Positions 1 through 11,832 are shown, counted from the stretch's first letter. The stretch is DNA of 64,000 bases from Asterias rubens (GCF_902459465.1 NC_047066.1:14635047-14699046); one strand, 5' to 3'. Notes: generated by a model not told the origin, from the letters alone. Program-made: numbers and translations.

Positions 1-240
1 AATCTAAACTATGAAGTAAACTAGACCATGAAGTATCTTAAAACTAGATCATGAAGTGTCTTAAAACTAGATCATGAAGTGTCTTACATCTAAACTATGA
101 AGTATCTTAAAACTAGATCATGAAGTGACTTAAAACTAGATCATGAAGTGACTTAAAACTAGATCATGACGTGTCTTAAAACTAGACCATGAAGTATCTT
201 AAAACTAAACCACGAAGTATTCTAAAACTAGATCATGGAG
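1..240. repeat. 23-bp minisatellite, about 10 copies
   Basis: Direct tandem repeats of a 23-bp unit of the form ttaaaactagatcatgaag plus 4 variable bases. Units differ by point changes (agatc/agacc/aaacc, gtgtc/gtatc/gtgac). The array is cut by the left window edge, so its full length is unknown. It carries no coding signal. Confidence 0.9.
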
Positions 241-795
241 GATCTGTTTTACTGTTTTGATCTCTTCCGCCTTTTGGCACAAGGTATTTATTTAGCTACA
301 ACACCACAAAGTGTTGTTTATTTATTTTTAATTTTCCCCCAAAATTTTTATTGTTTGCATCTTGGAACTATTTTGCATATATATTATTAATGATTGTTTT
401 ATGATGGTGACGGATATGATAAAAAATAAAGGAAATCTATTTTTGTATTATCCGTGTCAGGAATCTGTGGATTATTTTTACGAAATGACCACAACGTAAA
501 GCTGAATAGCTCAGTTGGTGTGCGGTAACGTGTCTTTAAAACATTGTCATTGATCAACTGATATATTTTCACATTCCGGAATCATTATTGAAAAAACGAT
601 GACCTTAATGTCATTATGGAGTCCACCGTTGGGGAATATGTTGATTGCTATAATACTATAGCGGCTTCATATAGCGCTCAAATCCGTCACTCAGTGGCGC
701 TGAAGGGTGCTTCAACACTCAGTTTTTTCCCGGCAAGGTACAATGGTGGACTGTACAATAGAATTATGAAAACATTGATTGCTTTCATTTCTCAA
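241..795. other. Intergenic, no gene recognised
   Basis: A+T-rich DNA. An open frame at 616-891 runs into a repeat fragment, has no recognisable domain, and was not called. Confidence 0.6.
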
Positions 796-1016
796 ATTTG
801 GGCACAGTTTGTCATCGAAGTTACAAGAGATTATTATAATAAAAGAAAAAACACCCTTGTTGCACAATTTTGTGTGCTTTCAGATGTTTAAAAGGTTTCA
901 ACTGAAAGTTTGTTATTGAGTGAGAAATAACCTCTTTCTCAAATACTATGCTACTTCAGCGGGAGCCGTTTCTCAAAATGTGTTATACTATCAACAGCTC
1001 TCCATTGCTTGAGTTG
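796..1016 (+). mobile_element. TTAA-MITE family 1, 5'-truncated copy
   Basis: Contains the internal landmarks of the window's commonest repeat: gtcatcgaagttacaagag, aacacccttgttgcac, gggagccgtttctca and atactatcaac. Both terminal inverted repeats are missing, so this is an old fragment. Confidence 0.7.
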
Positions 1017-1639
1017 AATGAATGTAGAAAATATACAAATAAACAACGCACAAGAAATTATTCACGAGTTTTTAGAAGCAAAACATACCTGACATGTATC
1101 AACGTATTTATTTCAAATGCAGACAGTACTGCGATCAGTATACTATTACAAGTTGTAAATTAATTCGAACTCAAGTGTGAATCATTAGGTATGATCTGAG
1201 AGTCAGTTTTTTTTTACACCGCTATACATCGACGTTTTTCACATTTTGTTCACAGACACCATTGATAGTTCCAACCCTGCTTGGATATTAAATAAACTCA
1301 ATGTATTTCAGTAATCTTGTTATTTTAAAGCGTTATCAATGTTTTTTTTCACGGAGCTTTAGGTGTAAAAATATTGCTCCTTGATTCGAGATTTAGTGTG
1401 TGGCTTTAAATGAGGTGTTTATCCCGAGACTTTCGAAGAAATCCCCTCGAATATTCGAATAGCTGATGTTGTATCACTTATAAAACAATTGATTATCTTT
1501 GAAATTTATATAATCTTTGATTATACGTGATTTGAAGTTGGAACTACCAAGACGCGACATAGTTTGAAACTACTGCACACATTAAGATACGAAATTACAT
1601 TATTATCCACACTGAGCAATTGAAAATAATGTTAAAAAG
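1017..1639. other. Intergenic, nothing recognised
   Basis: No coding signal, tRNA or clear repeat termini seen. Confidence 0.5.
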
Positions 1640-2009
1640 CACTGAGCCCTTTGGTAATTGTCAAAGACCAGTCTTCTCACTTGGTGTATCTCAACGTCAT
1701 GTGCATAACATAACAAACCTGTGAAAAGTTGAACTCAAATTGGTTGTTGAAGTTGCGAGAGAATAATGGTAGAAAAAAACTACTTTGTCGCACAAGTTGT
1801 GTGCTTTCAGATGCCTTGAATTCGAGACCTCATCTGAGATCTCAAATTCAATTCAATTATTTTAGTGAGAAAATACTTTCTCAAAAACTACGTTACTTCA
1901 GAGGGAACCGTTTCTCACAACCATGTTTTATACTATGCATTGCTTGTTACCAAGTAAGTTTTTATGCTAGCAATTATGAGTAATTACCAATAGTGTCCAT
2001 TGCCTTTAA
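1640..2009 (+). mobile_element. TTAA-MITE family 1, near full-length
   Basis: Starts in degraded form at gagccctttggtaattgtc, passes through cttggtgtatctcaac and gggaaccgtttctcac, and ends with ccaatagtgtccattgcctt. Open frames inside it (e.g. 1729-1983) are by-products of the repeat. Confidence 0.85.
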
Positions 2010-2604
2010 GAACAAATCCTCGAGTATGAGGTCATGAAAATCATTGATGGATCCAGACTGGCCGGTAAATAAAAAATCAACGGCCAAGAATCGTTTTTAG
2101 TTGTTTTTGTCTTCAATCAAAATACTTTATCACTTTTTTTTTCTTTCTTTTTTGTCTTTGTGGGTCGAATTCATCCACTTTTATATTAAGGGTTTTCATC
2201 ATCAATATTTATAAGTATATTATTATTTTTTATTCATTCACGCTGGATCAATCAATGAATTATCGTTTTGTTATTTTAAGGATAGTTTTATTTCACATTA
2301 CAAAATGTCACTCACCTATAGCCTAATAAAAAAATTACAATAAAATACTTTGTACATCTCAACAACAGCATGTGCAAACAATTTAAACCGTACAACATTC
2401 ACCAATCTCGTTATCGTCTTTTTCAGATACCATGTAGCAGTAATATTTGATCAATATTTGTTCTTTTTTTTTTAGGGGGTGGCTCTTATATCGATAAAAG
2501 CACAGTAAACTCAGTACTTTCTCAGGTTCTGATTAAAGAAATAATTCAGTCACATCATTCGGGTGCAACAGACAATTTACCCAAACCCAACAGTGTCATA
2601 TTAA
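2010..2604. other. Intergenic with a SINE-body remnant
   Basis: Positions 2455-2530 contain gtaaactcagtactttctc, the antisense of the SINE body seen at 15.3-15.4 kb. Nothing else is recognised. Confidence 0.5.
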
Positions 2605-2968
2605 CGGCACTGTACACGTTTGGTAATTGTCAAAGACCAGTGTCCTCACTTGGTGTATCCCATCATAAGCATAAAATAACAAGCCTGTGAAAATTTGGGC
2701 TCAATCGGTCATCGAAGTTGCGAGAAAATGATGAAAGAAAAAACACCCTTGTTGGACGAATTTGTGTGCTGTCGAGATATGAATAAAAGACTTCTAGCAA
2801 GAAGTATTTTATTATTTGAGTGAGAGATTACCTCTTTCTCAAAAACTACGTTACTTCAGAGGGCGTCGTTTTCCACAAAGCTTTATACTACCAACAGCTC
2901 TCCAATGCCAAGTCAGTTTTTAAGTTAATAATTGTTTTGAGTAATTACCAAACGTGTACTTTCCCTCT
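2605..2968 (+). mobile_element. TTAA-MITE family 1, diverged copy
   Basis: Shows ggtaattgtcaaagaccagt, gggctcaatcggtcatcgaa, aacacccttgttggac and a 3' end at ttaccaaacgtgtac. The termini are degraded. Confidence 0.75.
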
Positions 2969-3751
2969 AATGTGTTTACCATTATCTCAAAATGGCTTTT
3001 TGCGATGGTAGAGAAGAATGTGTAGTTTTATTTTAGCAGCGGGTATCGCAAATATTTCATAATAATTGCTAATGTTGTATCGGGGATAAAAAATACTTTC
3101 GGTTTTTGCCCACACACCGGTACTGTATGCTCAAATATTTTCAGGGTTCTGTTTGGGAAAAATCAACAGGCTTTACTCCGGTGTGGTGTATCATTAATTT
3201 AAGGTTATCAATGTTTTATGCAACCTTTGGTTTGTGTTGGAACTGTATAGACGCGAAATGGTTTTTTCTATGAATGAAACTACTCCAAAACTTGACGGTG
3301 AAACTAAATGACGCTGTTATCTACATTAAACCATTTAAAATGTGATTACAGATAAAAACCAAATCCTCGAGTGAGTTCATGAAAATCATTGATGGATCCA
3401 GACTGGCTCATAAATCGCAACTCAACGGCATTTTTTTGTTTTTTTTACTTTAATAAGTTACATTTTATTCATCACTTTTGATAATTCCTTAAAAACTAAT
3501 TTTCTAGATCGAACCTTATCAGATGAATTCGTCCACTTTTGAATGGTTTTCTCCATCAGAAATTTAATTTTATATTTTATTTATTTCATGTGGGCTGGAT
3601 CAATCAATGATTTATTAAGTATTCTTAAATTGTGCGAGTTAGTAAAACATTATAAACTGTCGCATACACTACCGTTACAATCAAGTACTTTGTCCATGCA
3701 AACAACTTGCATACAATTAAGTGATAAAGAACTGTTCAAAATTTTTGTATC

Positions 3752-3788
<37 letters not shown>

Positions 3789-3889
3789 TTTCGTGTTTTT
3801 TTTTTTTTAGAAAATTAAACTAATCACGTCAACAAGAAAAACAGGTAATACATGAATATTGAATTAGACATTAAAGCAATAATATATAG
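2969..3889. other. Intergenic with SINE-body remnant and poly-T
   Basis: Positions 3085-3165 resemble the antisense SINE body (cggtttttgcccacacaccg). A T-run of about 29 bases lies at 3757-3785. No gene recognised. Confidence 0.5.
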
Positions 3890-4490
3890 TATGTTTCAGG
3901 GTCATTTTGACCTGAAATATAAGTCAAAAGCGACCCAAAGAGGGTCAAAATGACGACCAAGTCTGACAATCAATTCCGGATCAAATCTGAGCTGGGTCCT
4001 GGTCAGGTTTGACCGGGGATCCGGTTAATTTCTTACCCGGAATCCGGGTCAAGTCAGAGCTTGGATTCGGGTCAAGTCTGAGATTGAATTCGGGTCAAGT
4101 CAGAGCTTGGATTCGGGTCAAGTCTGAGCTGGGATTCTGGTCAAGTCTGGGCCGGTATTCGGGTCAAGTCAGAGCCATGTATTCGGGTCAAGTCTGAGCT
4201 GGGATCCGGGTCAAGTCTAAGCAAGGATCCGGTCAATTCTTGGAACAAGGTCAAACTTGACCTGGGATTCAGGTCAAGTCTGAGGTGGGATCCGTCTTAA
4301 GTGTGACCAAGAATTCTGTCAGGTCTGACCCTGGATCTGGATCAATTCTTACCCAGGATCCGGGTCAAGTCTGAGCTGGTTTCGGGTCAAATCTGACCAA
4401 GGATTCTGCCAAGTCTGACTAGGGATCCGGACTAAGGCTGACCAAGGATTTTATCAAGTGTGATCCGGGAACCAGGTCAAGTCTGACGCA
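3890..4490. repeat. Minisatellite of GGGTCAAGTCTGAGCTGG-type units
   Basis: About 22-23-bp degenerate units built on gggtcaagtctgagctgggat, alternating with gaccaaggattctg variants. The half-unit gggtcaa...ttgaccc is self-complementary. Open frames through it are artefacts. Related motifs recur at about 24,370 and 29,085-29,230. Confidence 0.85.
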
Positions 4491-5062
4491 GTGAGTTTGT
4501 AGAGTAATAGGTATTGATCAACTTAAATTTCCGAGTGAGAATTAGTACATAGCTTAGACATCATTGATGGATCCAGAATGACGGGAAATCAACATTTCCA
4601 CTGCACATGACTACATAGAAGGTCTAGATACATCAAGAGTTGATGATTTCTTCTACATAATTATAGCTTACACTCGTATTTAAAAAAAAAATGTTTAGGT
4701 TCCGATAGATTTTCAATTGATTACTGTATCAGTCTTTGAATATTTGATCAATCATTGATGAATAATTAAAATAACAACTACAACTTAATTGGAACTTAAA
4801 GCTGCATGGCCTTATTTTCACCAAAAAAATTGTTTGTTGAGCCTGTGCTTTTGAATTTTAACTCATCTAAAAGAAAAACACTTACAAATTAGACCTAGCA
4901 TCTTTAAGTCATCTTTTAACGCCCAATCTGAACAAAAGTCACACTTCTATCACGTCTAAAGGATAAAAAAATTGCAACAATACATGAATTTTAGATAAAA
5001 TTTATTTGTTCCGCTTGGACTTCATGAATTTATAGTTGCCTCTATTTATGCGTATACACACA
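4491..5062. other. Intergenic, nothing recognised
   Basis: A+T-rich, no coding signal seen. Confidence 0.5.
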
Positions 5063-5381
5063 CTCTAAAAACTAAAGAGTTGAATCCAACACTTGCATGA
5101 GTCTGGTGAGTGACTACATTGAAAGTGTTGGATCCAGCGTTTTGTTTGTTAAATCTAGCATTTTAAATTTTTGATCCAACGCAAAAAGGGTTAATTGAAC
5201 ATTTTAAGTGTTGTTTCAACATTTCTCAAATTCATTTGAATTGTTGGATCAGCTTTTTAAACGTTAAACTGGCACTTAAAATTGTTGACCGAGTACATAA
5301 AAATGCTGGATTCAACACTTTCCAAGTGTGTCACTCACCGAACTCATGCAGGTGTTGGATCAAACTCTTTAGTTTTTAGAG
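5063..5381. mobile_element. Foldback MITE with about 50-bp inverted termini
   Basis: The left arm begins ctctaaaaactaaagagtt and runs to ggtgagtgac. The right arm is its near-exact reverse complement (gtcactcaccg ... actctttagtttttagag). The interior holds further inverted copies of 'gttggatccaac'-type words. No ORF, so non-autonomous. Confidence 0.85.
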
Positions 5382-5486
5382 GGCATCTCATGATTACAAT
5401 ATTGCTTTTCACAAATAAGAAGGAAAAAAAGAGAATGAAGTTTTCATAATTACCCTATGCTTCTTTGTGACGCGCATCTTATCGGT

Positions 5487-6619
5487 TTACATCTTGAGCC
5501 GAATTTTCATTGTGCATTCTTTTATTGAGAAATACTCGTAATTTTGCCCTTTGAGCTTCTTGCCACTGAACCACAATGATGAATTTGTAAAGTGGGTTCC
5601 TCCATGATAATAAAGGCCATTTAAATTACACTGGTAGCAGTCATTGTACCACCAACCTCCCTTTCCGAAGATGGCACAGTTGAGCTCATCGCCTGCTAGA
5701 TCGTCGCCTGCCTCAAAGCGTTGGTCGTTGTCGTTGTCTTTCGTAGTAAATACCATACCATTGTTCAAGAATGGAGAGTTGAACCCTAGAGTATACATAA
5801 GGGCATCACCTGCTGTACTCTCAACATTGTACTCTCAACATTGTACACGTCGACATGGAGCTGAAATTGTTCTCCTGTAACCCTGAAATCTCCATAAACA
5901 GCCCAAACTTCTGCAGCCTTCCAATCCAATATATCAACACGCAGCTGCCACATTGGGCCGGACTCAGTCAAGATGCGTAAGTTAGTATTGCCAAGCCAGA
6001 ACTCCCCATCCAAGTTGCCGAAACCGTTCCCGTAGTCGGCCCAGTTGCGATAAAAGTCAACACTGCCGTCTTGACGCCTCTGGATGACGATCCAGCCTCC
6101 GCCATCAGTCTCCATGTCGCAGTACACTTGCAAACCATAAGCAAATCGGGCAGGAAATATTGTAAAGACACCACTCACTTTCTGACCCGCCTCAAGAAGC
6201 TCTTGGCAGCTGCTGTTACGAGGCATAGAGGAGACGGTTGTATCAGGGTGTGCATGGGACAGGAGAGGAGTGTCCATATTGCCATCGTAGTACACACTAC
6301 CAAAGTGTGTAATCAAGTTATCAGGAAACTGGGCAATGGTGGCATTATTCAGCTCACAAAGGTGATGAATGTCATCATAATTTACTGATTTACAGTTAGG
6401 ATAATCACAATGACAGTTACGAACACAGCGGACACGCGAACTGACGTTGACACTCTGATATGTACAATACTGAAGTGCCCGATCTTCTGCAGCGTTGAAT
6501 GTTTGCATCAGGTTACCACAGTAACACAAACGAAAAATAGCAATCACTATGATTACTTCGAAGGTGAGCTTTAAAATAACTGTAGTTCCAAAAGTTAGAA
6601 AGTTCCCATCGTGTGCCAT
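5487..6619 (-). pseudogene. PAN/apple plus fibrinogen C-terminal (FReD) membrane protein, frameshifted
   Basis: A single-exon minus-strand gene. Residues 12-34 form a hydrophobic signal-anchor, about 35-112 a Cys-rich PAN/apple-like domain (CVRNCHCDYPNC, HHLCEL), and from 137 a fibrinogen C-terminal domain with the family hallmarks GGGWIVIQRRQDGS, DGEFWLGN, then in a second frame DNDNDQ (calcium-loop-like), GGWWYNDCYQCNLNG and the end EYFSIKECTMKI. FReD proteins are extracellular lectin-like recognition molecules (ficolin, tachylectin, FREP relatives); PAN domains bind protein or carbohydrate. The first frame (5786-6619, 277 aa) and the second (5487-5798) are joined by a 14-bp tandem duplication at 5814-5841. 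Removing one copy gives one continuous frame of about 372 codons. It could be a pseudogene, a segregating allele or an assembly error. The start ATG at 6619 precedes the anchor directly. The exact ligand class is unknown. Confidence 0.85.
5814..5841. repeat. 14-bp tandem duplication causing the FReD frameshift
   Basis: TGTACTCTCAACAT occurs twice in a row, followed by a partial third TGTAC. The unit is not a multiple of three. It sits exactly where the two FReD reading frames switch, in the VYNVEST segment. Confidence 0.95.
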
Positions 6620-6857
6620 ATTTGCATATCGCTTCTTTCGTACACTACGAATAGATGATAATTTGAAATAAATCTATACATGTGATGGTCGGAGTGTCAA
6701 CGCAGAAGTGAAACCACTGAGTCTGATATCGTTTTTCGTTATGACGCAGCTGAAATTGTTACCCTTGTTAAAAGCGATTTTATTGTTGAAACTATAACGT
6801 GCAAGAGTTTGATTGGTCAGTATACTGTCACGTGTTTCTTTTGATGTAAACTTATTA
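6620..6857. other. 5' flank of the FReD gene
   Basis: Holds an octamer-like ATGCAAAT on the minus strand directly next to the start codon (6620-6627) and an A+T-rich block at about 6665-6680. No promoter could be established. Confidence 0.3.
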
Positions 6858-7000
6858 GGCCGTATCCGAATCGGCGTCTACAACGGTACGGCTATGGCTG
6901 TTGTTAAGGACGTTGTTAAGGATGTCCTATATTCCTCAACGCATGATGACACAACAATCTAGCTGTAGCTATAGCTGTAGCCGCAAATTCGAACACGGCC
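6858..7000. mobile_element. GGCCGTGTCCGAA-type MITE
   Basis: Left end ggccgtatccgaatcggcg, right end gccgcaaattcgaacacggcc: an imperfect terminal inverted repeat. The same family is intact at 27,191-27,319, and one end occurs at about 24,490. Confidence 0.75.
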
Positions 7001-7615
7001 TAAAAAAAAAATCAAATTCAAAGAATTTTCATGATTAAATGAATTTTCAAAGATGACGAAGGTTGTGCCATTCAGAGAGGATTGTGGGATACGTGACGTC
7101 ATGTGCAGAGATCCACCTGAAGGAATTCACTTAATGTTGAATTATGTGTTGGTGAAACTATAGCAACAGCACCCTTTCCCAATACTGCATGCACCGTTTA
7201 TTGATTCTGGAAGAAACACAAAGGGAAGCTGCTTCTGCATGCTCTAAAAATAGGTGGAAGCTAGATAAAGAGCAACATGGTTTTGGTGTTTTTTAGTTAG
7301 AACTACAGGTAGAAACCAGGGAGAGCAACACGTTTAATTAAAGGGGAACAGTCAACCATGATTGTGCAATGACCGTGTTTGGAAAAATACACATGAATCT
7401 GTAAAAAAATAAAGATGATGGGCAGAGCCTATAGACCTTTATCCAGTAGCGGCCATCTTGATTTTCTTCCATTCAAATCAATGTAACCAAACTGAGGCTG
7501 GGAGGAGAATTAGTCTGGTTCCTTTTTGTACAACAAAAAATAGCATCCATTACTGGTGTTGGATCAGGGAACATGACTAAGATGGTGACAACGTGATAGT
7601 TCCAAGAGGTTCGGT
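7001..7615. other. Intergenic, nothing recognised
   Basis: No coding signal or clear repeat termini. The motif taagatggtgacaac at about 7,577 is isolated. Confidence 0.45.
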
Positions 7616-8044
7616 TTAAAGCGTAGGGGTACTTTTTGTAGGACAAAAAAACACAATGTCCACAGATTTAAATTAAACTTACACAGTTTGAAGATTATGA
7701 TAGTAGAAAGCTTCCCTAGAAATGTTTCTTTACCGAGGTGCTGCAGTTTATGAGTAAAACAAATAATTTTCGTCTCATATTTTATAGCATGTAAAAACTT
7801 ATTAACCAGTTATTCTATGTTTATGGTATAGTATCACAACTGGTTAATGGGATTTTACATGCTAAAATAATTTTCAGCTCACTGAGACGAAAATTATTTT
7901 GTGGCTTGTCTTACTCATTTCTAAGAAACTACAGAACTTTAGTTAATAATAGTTTGAAAGGAAGTTTCCACTATCATTATCTTTCAACCCTTTAAGTTTA
8001 ATGTAAATCTGTGGACATTTTGAAAAAGTACCCAAATCCTTTAA
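7616..8044. mobile_element. TTAA-flanked palindromic MITE, family 2
   Basis: TTAA at both ends. The left arm (ggggtactttttgta ... atgtccacagattta) is reverse-complemented on the right (taaatctgtggacattttg ... agtacccaaatcc). The centre also folds (attttcgtctca / tgagacgaaaatta). Same family as 14,007-14,356. Confidence 0.8.
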
Positions 8045-8139
8045 ATGTGACTGTTACGTTTATTGGATTAATCTTCGGTTATAAAACCAAACAATCTCAA
8101 GGATGATTGTTTGATCATACAGGACTATGAACTGGATTT

Positions 8140-8360
8140 TGCTAACAAAACAGTTGCTGGCAGTGTATTGCACTTTTAATATGTAACCCACCATACATAT
8201 AAAATGACAAACCTGTTGAAGTTTCAGATCGATCAGCCATCTGGGTTACGAGAAAAAAAAGTCAACAACCGATTACAAATTTGTGCATGAAACGCTCACT
8301 GAGCGATAAACACCAAACGGGGAATTAGTTCATTTTATTTCTCATCAATAAATAACATTT
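8140..8360 (-). repeat. Dispersed repeat, inverted copy of 15,825-16,050
   Basis: gctggcagtgtattgcac, cagccatctgggttacgag and aacgctcactgagcgataaa are reverse complements of words in the same order at 15.8-16.05 kb. Confidence 0.75.
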
Positions 8361-9135
8361 CAGAAAGAAATAATTATTTCAAGTGGTTTTTTCTACTATC
8401 AGCACAAATAAACAGTGTAATTTTTATGTAAATCTGTTATCTTAGATCCTAATGAGCTTTTTTCTTAAACCAAGTCTGTATTTAATACTCAAGTGTTCAA
8501 TTTAACTGTATACTTGGGGCTCTCAATAACCCTTAAGAGATACAAGAGTTCTCAATAACTCGATCGTCGAGGCTGACAGAGTCCTCTCCCCGGATATATC
8601 AATGTGCAATGTGACACACCTAAATTTCTACTCCCGTTAAAAATAACTTCTATCTTAACAAATCTTAAACATAGCTATACCTGGCTTATTTTGGGCCTTG
8701 CCTCCACGCGTTTTCCGCCAGTTTATTATTTTTTTCCTATCATTTATATATACCTGTATGTATTACTATAATATTGTGGAAATGTTTTGTGGAAATAAAT
8801 GTGTATTGAATTGAATAAAAAGAACTATTCTTGGTTGGCCAATCAGAAATTTTAACTCAAAAGTTTGCCAACCTTTAAAAAACTTTAACACAATAAAAGG
8901 AAATGACAAGTCATGATTGTTGCGCTTTGGCCATTCTATTCAGAACCTTGTTACTCCGGTAAATACAACGGAGACGGCACACTCCGTACGTTTGCCGCGA
9001 CCCTGACTATTTCCTGTAACATCATACAAAATAAATAAGTGATTTGCATAAAGGAAGAAATAACCTTTCCACACATTTTGTTCAAATCTACTGCGGGGAT
9101 TCGATAAACTAACAAAAATAGACATTTTCTGAGAC
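8361..9135. other. Intergenic, possible retroelement tail
   Basis: Positions 8,726-8,817 (tgtgtattgaattgaataaa at the end) resemble a non-LTR element 3' tail, but no coding remnant accompanies it. Confidence 0.35.
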
Positions 9136-9522
9136 TTAAAGGCAGTGGACACTATTGGTAATTGTCAAAGACTAGCCTTCACAGTTGGTGTATCTCAGCA
9201 TATGCATAAAAGAACTAACCTGTGAAAATTTGAGCTCAATTGGTCGTCGAAATTGCGAGATAATAATGAAAGAAAAAAACACCCTTGTCACACGAAGTTG
9301 TGTGCGTTTAGATGGTTGATTTCGAGACCTCAAGTTCTAAATCTGAGGTCTCGAAATCAAATTCGTGGACAATTACTTCTTTCTCGAAAACTATGGCACT
9401 TCAGAGGAAGCCGTTTCTCACAATGTTTTATACTATCAACCTCTCCCCATTTCTCGTCACCAAGAAAGGTTTTATGCTAATAATTATTTTGAGTAATTAC
9501 CAATAGTGTCCACTGCCTTTAA
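9136..9522 (+). mobile_element. TTAA-MITE family 1, full-length reference copy
   Basis: Begins TTAAAGGCAGTGGACAC and ends with the reverse complement GTGTCCACTGCCTTTAA; TTAA lies at both borders. A central hairpin gatttcgagacctca ... tgaggtctcgaaatc splits the element. 387 bp, no transposase, so non-autonomous, probably mobilised by a TTAA-specific (piggyBac/Kolobok-like) enzyme. Confidence 0.9.
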
Positions 9523-11029
9523 ATTTTAGTACACAAACGTAAAAGTTTTCATCAAAAAACCTCTCGAAATATTTTTTTAAATTAATAAACAATATTCTGT
9601 TCACGTTCAAGTTGATCAAACGTGTTCTAGACAAGGACACCTACAGGCTATTTATTGTACAACAATGTTCACACGGCACCTTTTGTTTCCCTCGCAGCGA
9701 CCTTTTTTTACACGGCTACTTCTTTTTTTCGTGACTTTTAGCGACTTTTTTGTTGTGTGTTTAATCATGCTTATAGTCGGTGTGAATGCCTTTAATCTAA
9801 AACGTGTACTAATTTACATGGGAAATTGACAAACGGTACCTTGTTCAACACCCAATTGGTATGTTGCACAAATTTAACTTTGACATTTAAAAGAGTATAG
9901 GCCTGCCGCTGCATGCATCGTTAATATAAAATGTATTATTTAAAATAAAATGATTTATGTTTAAACATTTCTACAAAGTACAAACGGTAAAACTTGTTGG
10001 GTCTATACCACGTGCACTCTAATCCAAACTCGCCTACACATTAACTTAAAAAATCATCTCAGAAAGCATTTGGATGGGTCGATGTATAGGCTTCTCTTTT
10101 GTACATATTTTTTTCCTTAATATGCACGATCACAAAAACGGCTACGGCCCTTTTTTAATCCACAGCTTCGGCTCCAGTTCACCTCATGTTAGCTTCTCCC
10201 CGCAGTTGCTTTGATAATTGCACGTGCTTTGCGTGCGGGCTCTAGGCTTCAGACGAGAGAACGGAATCTGAAACCGAACCCAAAGCTGAAGCCGCGGTTT
10301 CGAAAAGGGCCTCTGAAAGTATTCATTGCGTTCGAGCTTTCCTTGGTCGACCCCGCGGTGCTCACTTGGTTGGGACCCTGACAAGAGCTAATCGAACGAT
10401 CACTCACCTCTCGTGGTAGACTTGACTCAAGTCCCAAGTCCCAAAACCTGTTCCGCACGCGGGACAGGGACTTTATGACGATGTTTTGCTTGCATGATAT
10501 ATAAATGTATTAATGGTTATGAATATGTAACATTGCTGCGTGATATGTGTTGACCAATCAAACGCACCCAAAAAGAAGACTAGTTCCTTTTGCTGTTTTT
10601 GTGTGTTAAGATTTTCCAATAACAACGTGCAGAGTAAGAAACGACCTGGCAAGTCCCATTCTCGGGACCACATTTTGACGGCGAGCGCGCACTGTACTGT
10701 GCTACGGGTTGGTTCGTTGTAAATTGACGTGATATGCTTAGGGACCTCTCACACGAGAATGGGACTTGAATCAAGTCTACTCTCGTGGTGAAGTCACGCA
10801 CCTCGGGCCAGCCCCAAGACCCGTTCCACAAGCAGTGCATTATTGGGGCTGACCAGGAGTAAGGGGCTGACCCGGTTGAGCCCCTGCAATGACGTCAAAG
10901 CATACATTCGAACGTACCGAGGGCAGAATCCGGCAGATCATTGTTCAAATCTCTACTGCGTCACCGTCAATGGGTATTCCCATCAATAATGTGACCTTCT
11001 TTGCTGATAGGTTGCTGTTGCGATAAAGT
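9523..11029. other. Intergenic with inverted-repeat fragments
   Basis: 10,390-10,460 (cttgactcaagtccc) and 10,740-10,835 (gggacttgaatcaagt) share inverted and direct words around ctcgtggt. 10,325-10,350 (ttccttggtcgacccc) is one end of the foldback family at 21,846. No gene recognised. Confidence 0.45.
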
Positions 11030-11091
11030 TGCCGTACTGTGGATTTACCCGGTAAATCTGCTGCCACCTATCGTCGCAGAAAGTCTCCTAT
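11030..11091. mobile_element. One arm of the CTCF-motif MITE
   Basis: Matches the right arm of 19,037-19,176 (ggatttacccggtaa, tctgctgcc, cgcagaaagtctcc). On the minus strand it reads ATAGGTGGCAGCAGA. Confidence 0.75.
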
Positions 11092-11104
11092 TGATTTCTT
11101 ACTG

Positions 11105-11832
11105 GCCTCTAGCGTCGCTTTGAAAATCCCCATAGCACTAATTTTTGTACGAGAGGAAAGCCCTTGAAATTGTCCATCCAATGGTGCTAAACTTGTTTAG
11201 ATTGAGCAACGATTTTGGGTCAAATTGACCCATTGTATTTTTGATTTTCTCTGTGCACAAAAATCCCGTAGGGAGGCTTGTTGAGTTCGTTTCAGAGCAC
11301 AGCCGCCTACTTTTAATTTTCGGTATCAAGAAGTCTGGAAGCCGCTCTAAAACTCTGAAATTTTAATTCAGGGACATGCCAGGATGACGCAGGTACAAAC
11401 TGCGTCTCTCTATCGTTTTTAGTTCCAGAATGATTCAAAAGCATAGCTGAAAGTTTTTATAAGTCCGGGTTTTTTTTTCAACGCATATGTTTGTTTTCTC
11501 CAATAATCACCACATGCCGTGTGTATCATGCATTAAATGTCCCAAATTTATGGGGTGTGTCGGGTCTACTCCCTGGCCTCTAGCGTCGCTTTGAAAATCC
11601 CCATAGCACTAATTCTTGTACGAGAGGAAAGCCCTTGAAATTGTCCATCCAATGGTGCTAAACTGGTTTAGATTGAGCCATGATTATGGGTCAAATTGGC
11701 CCGTTGTACATTTGATTTTCTCTGTGCACAAAAATCCCGTAGGGAGGCTTGTTGAGTTCGTTTCGGATAGAGCACAGCCGCCTACTTTTAGTTGTCGGTA
11801 TCAAGAAGTCTGGAAGCCGCTCTAAAACTGTT
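11105..11832. repeat. Direct duplication of a 256-bp segment
   Basis: 11,105-11,363 and 11,577-11,832 are nearly identical (gcgtcgctttgaaaatcccc, cgagaggaaagcccttgaaa, aatcccgtagggaggctt). Older relatives lie at 16,230-16,560 and 17,358-17,560, so this is a dispersed family that also duplicated locally. Confidence 0.85.

Noticed and set aside
1-240. CRISPR-like array
   Set aside because: Units are contiguous with no unique spacers, and the genome is eukaryotic.
616-1983. Short plus-strand frames of 71-91 codons
   Set aside because: They overlap MITE family 1 sequence, and similar frames appear in most copies of that repeat.
4009-4197. 62-codon Ser/Gly/Val-rich frame
   Set aside because: Produced by the gggtcaagtctgag minisatellite.
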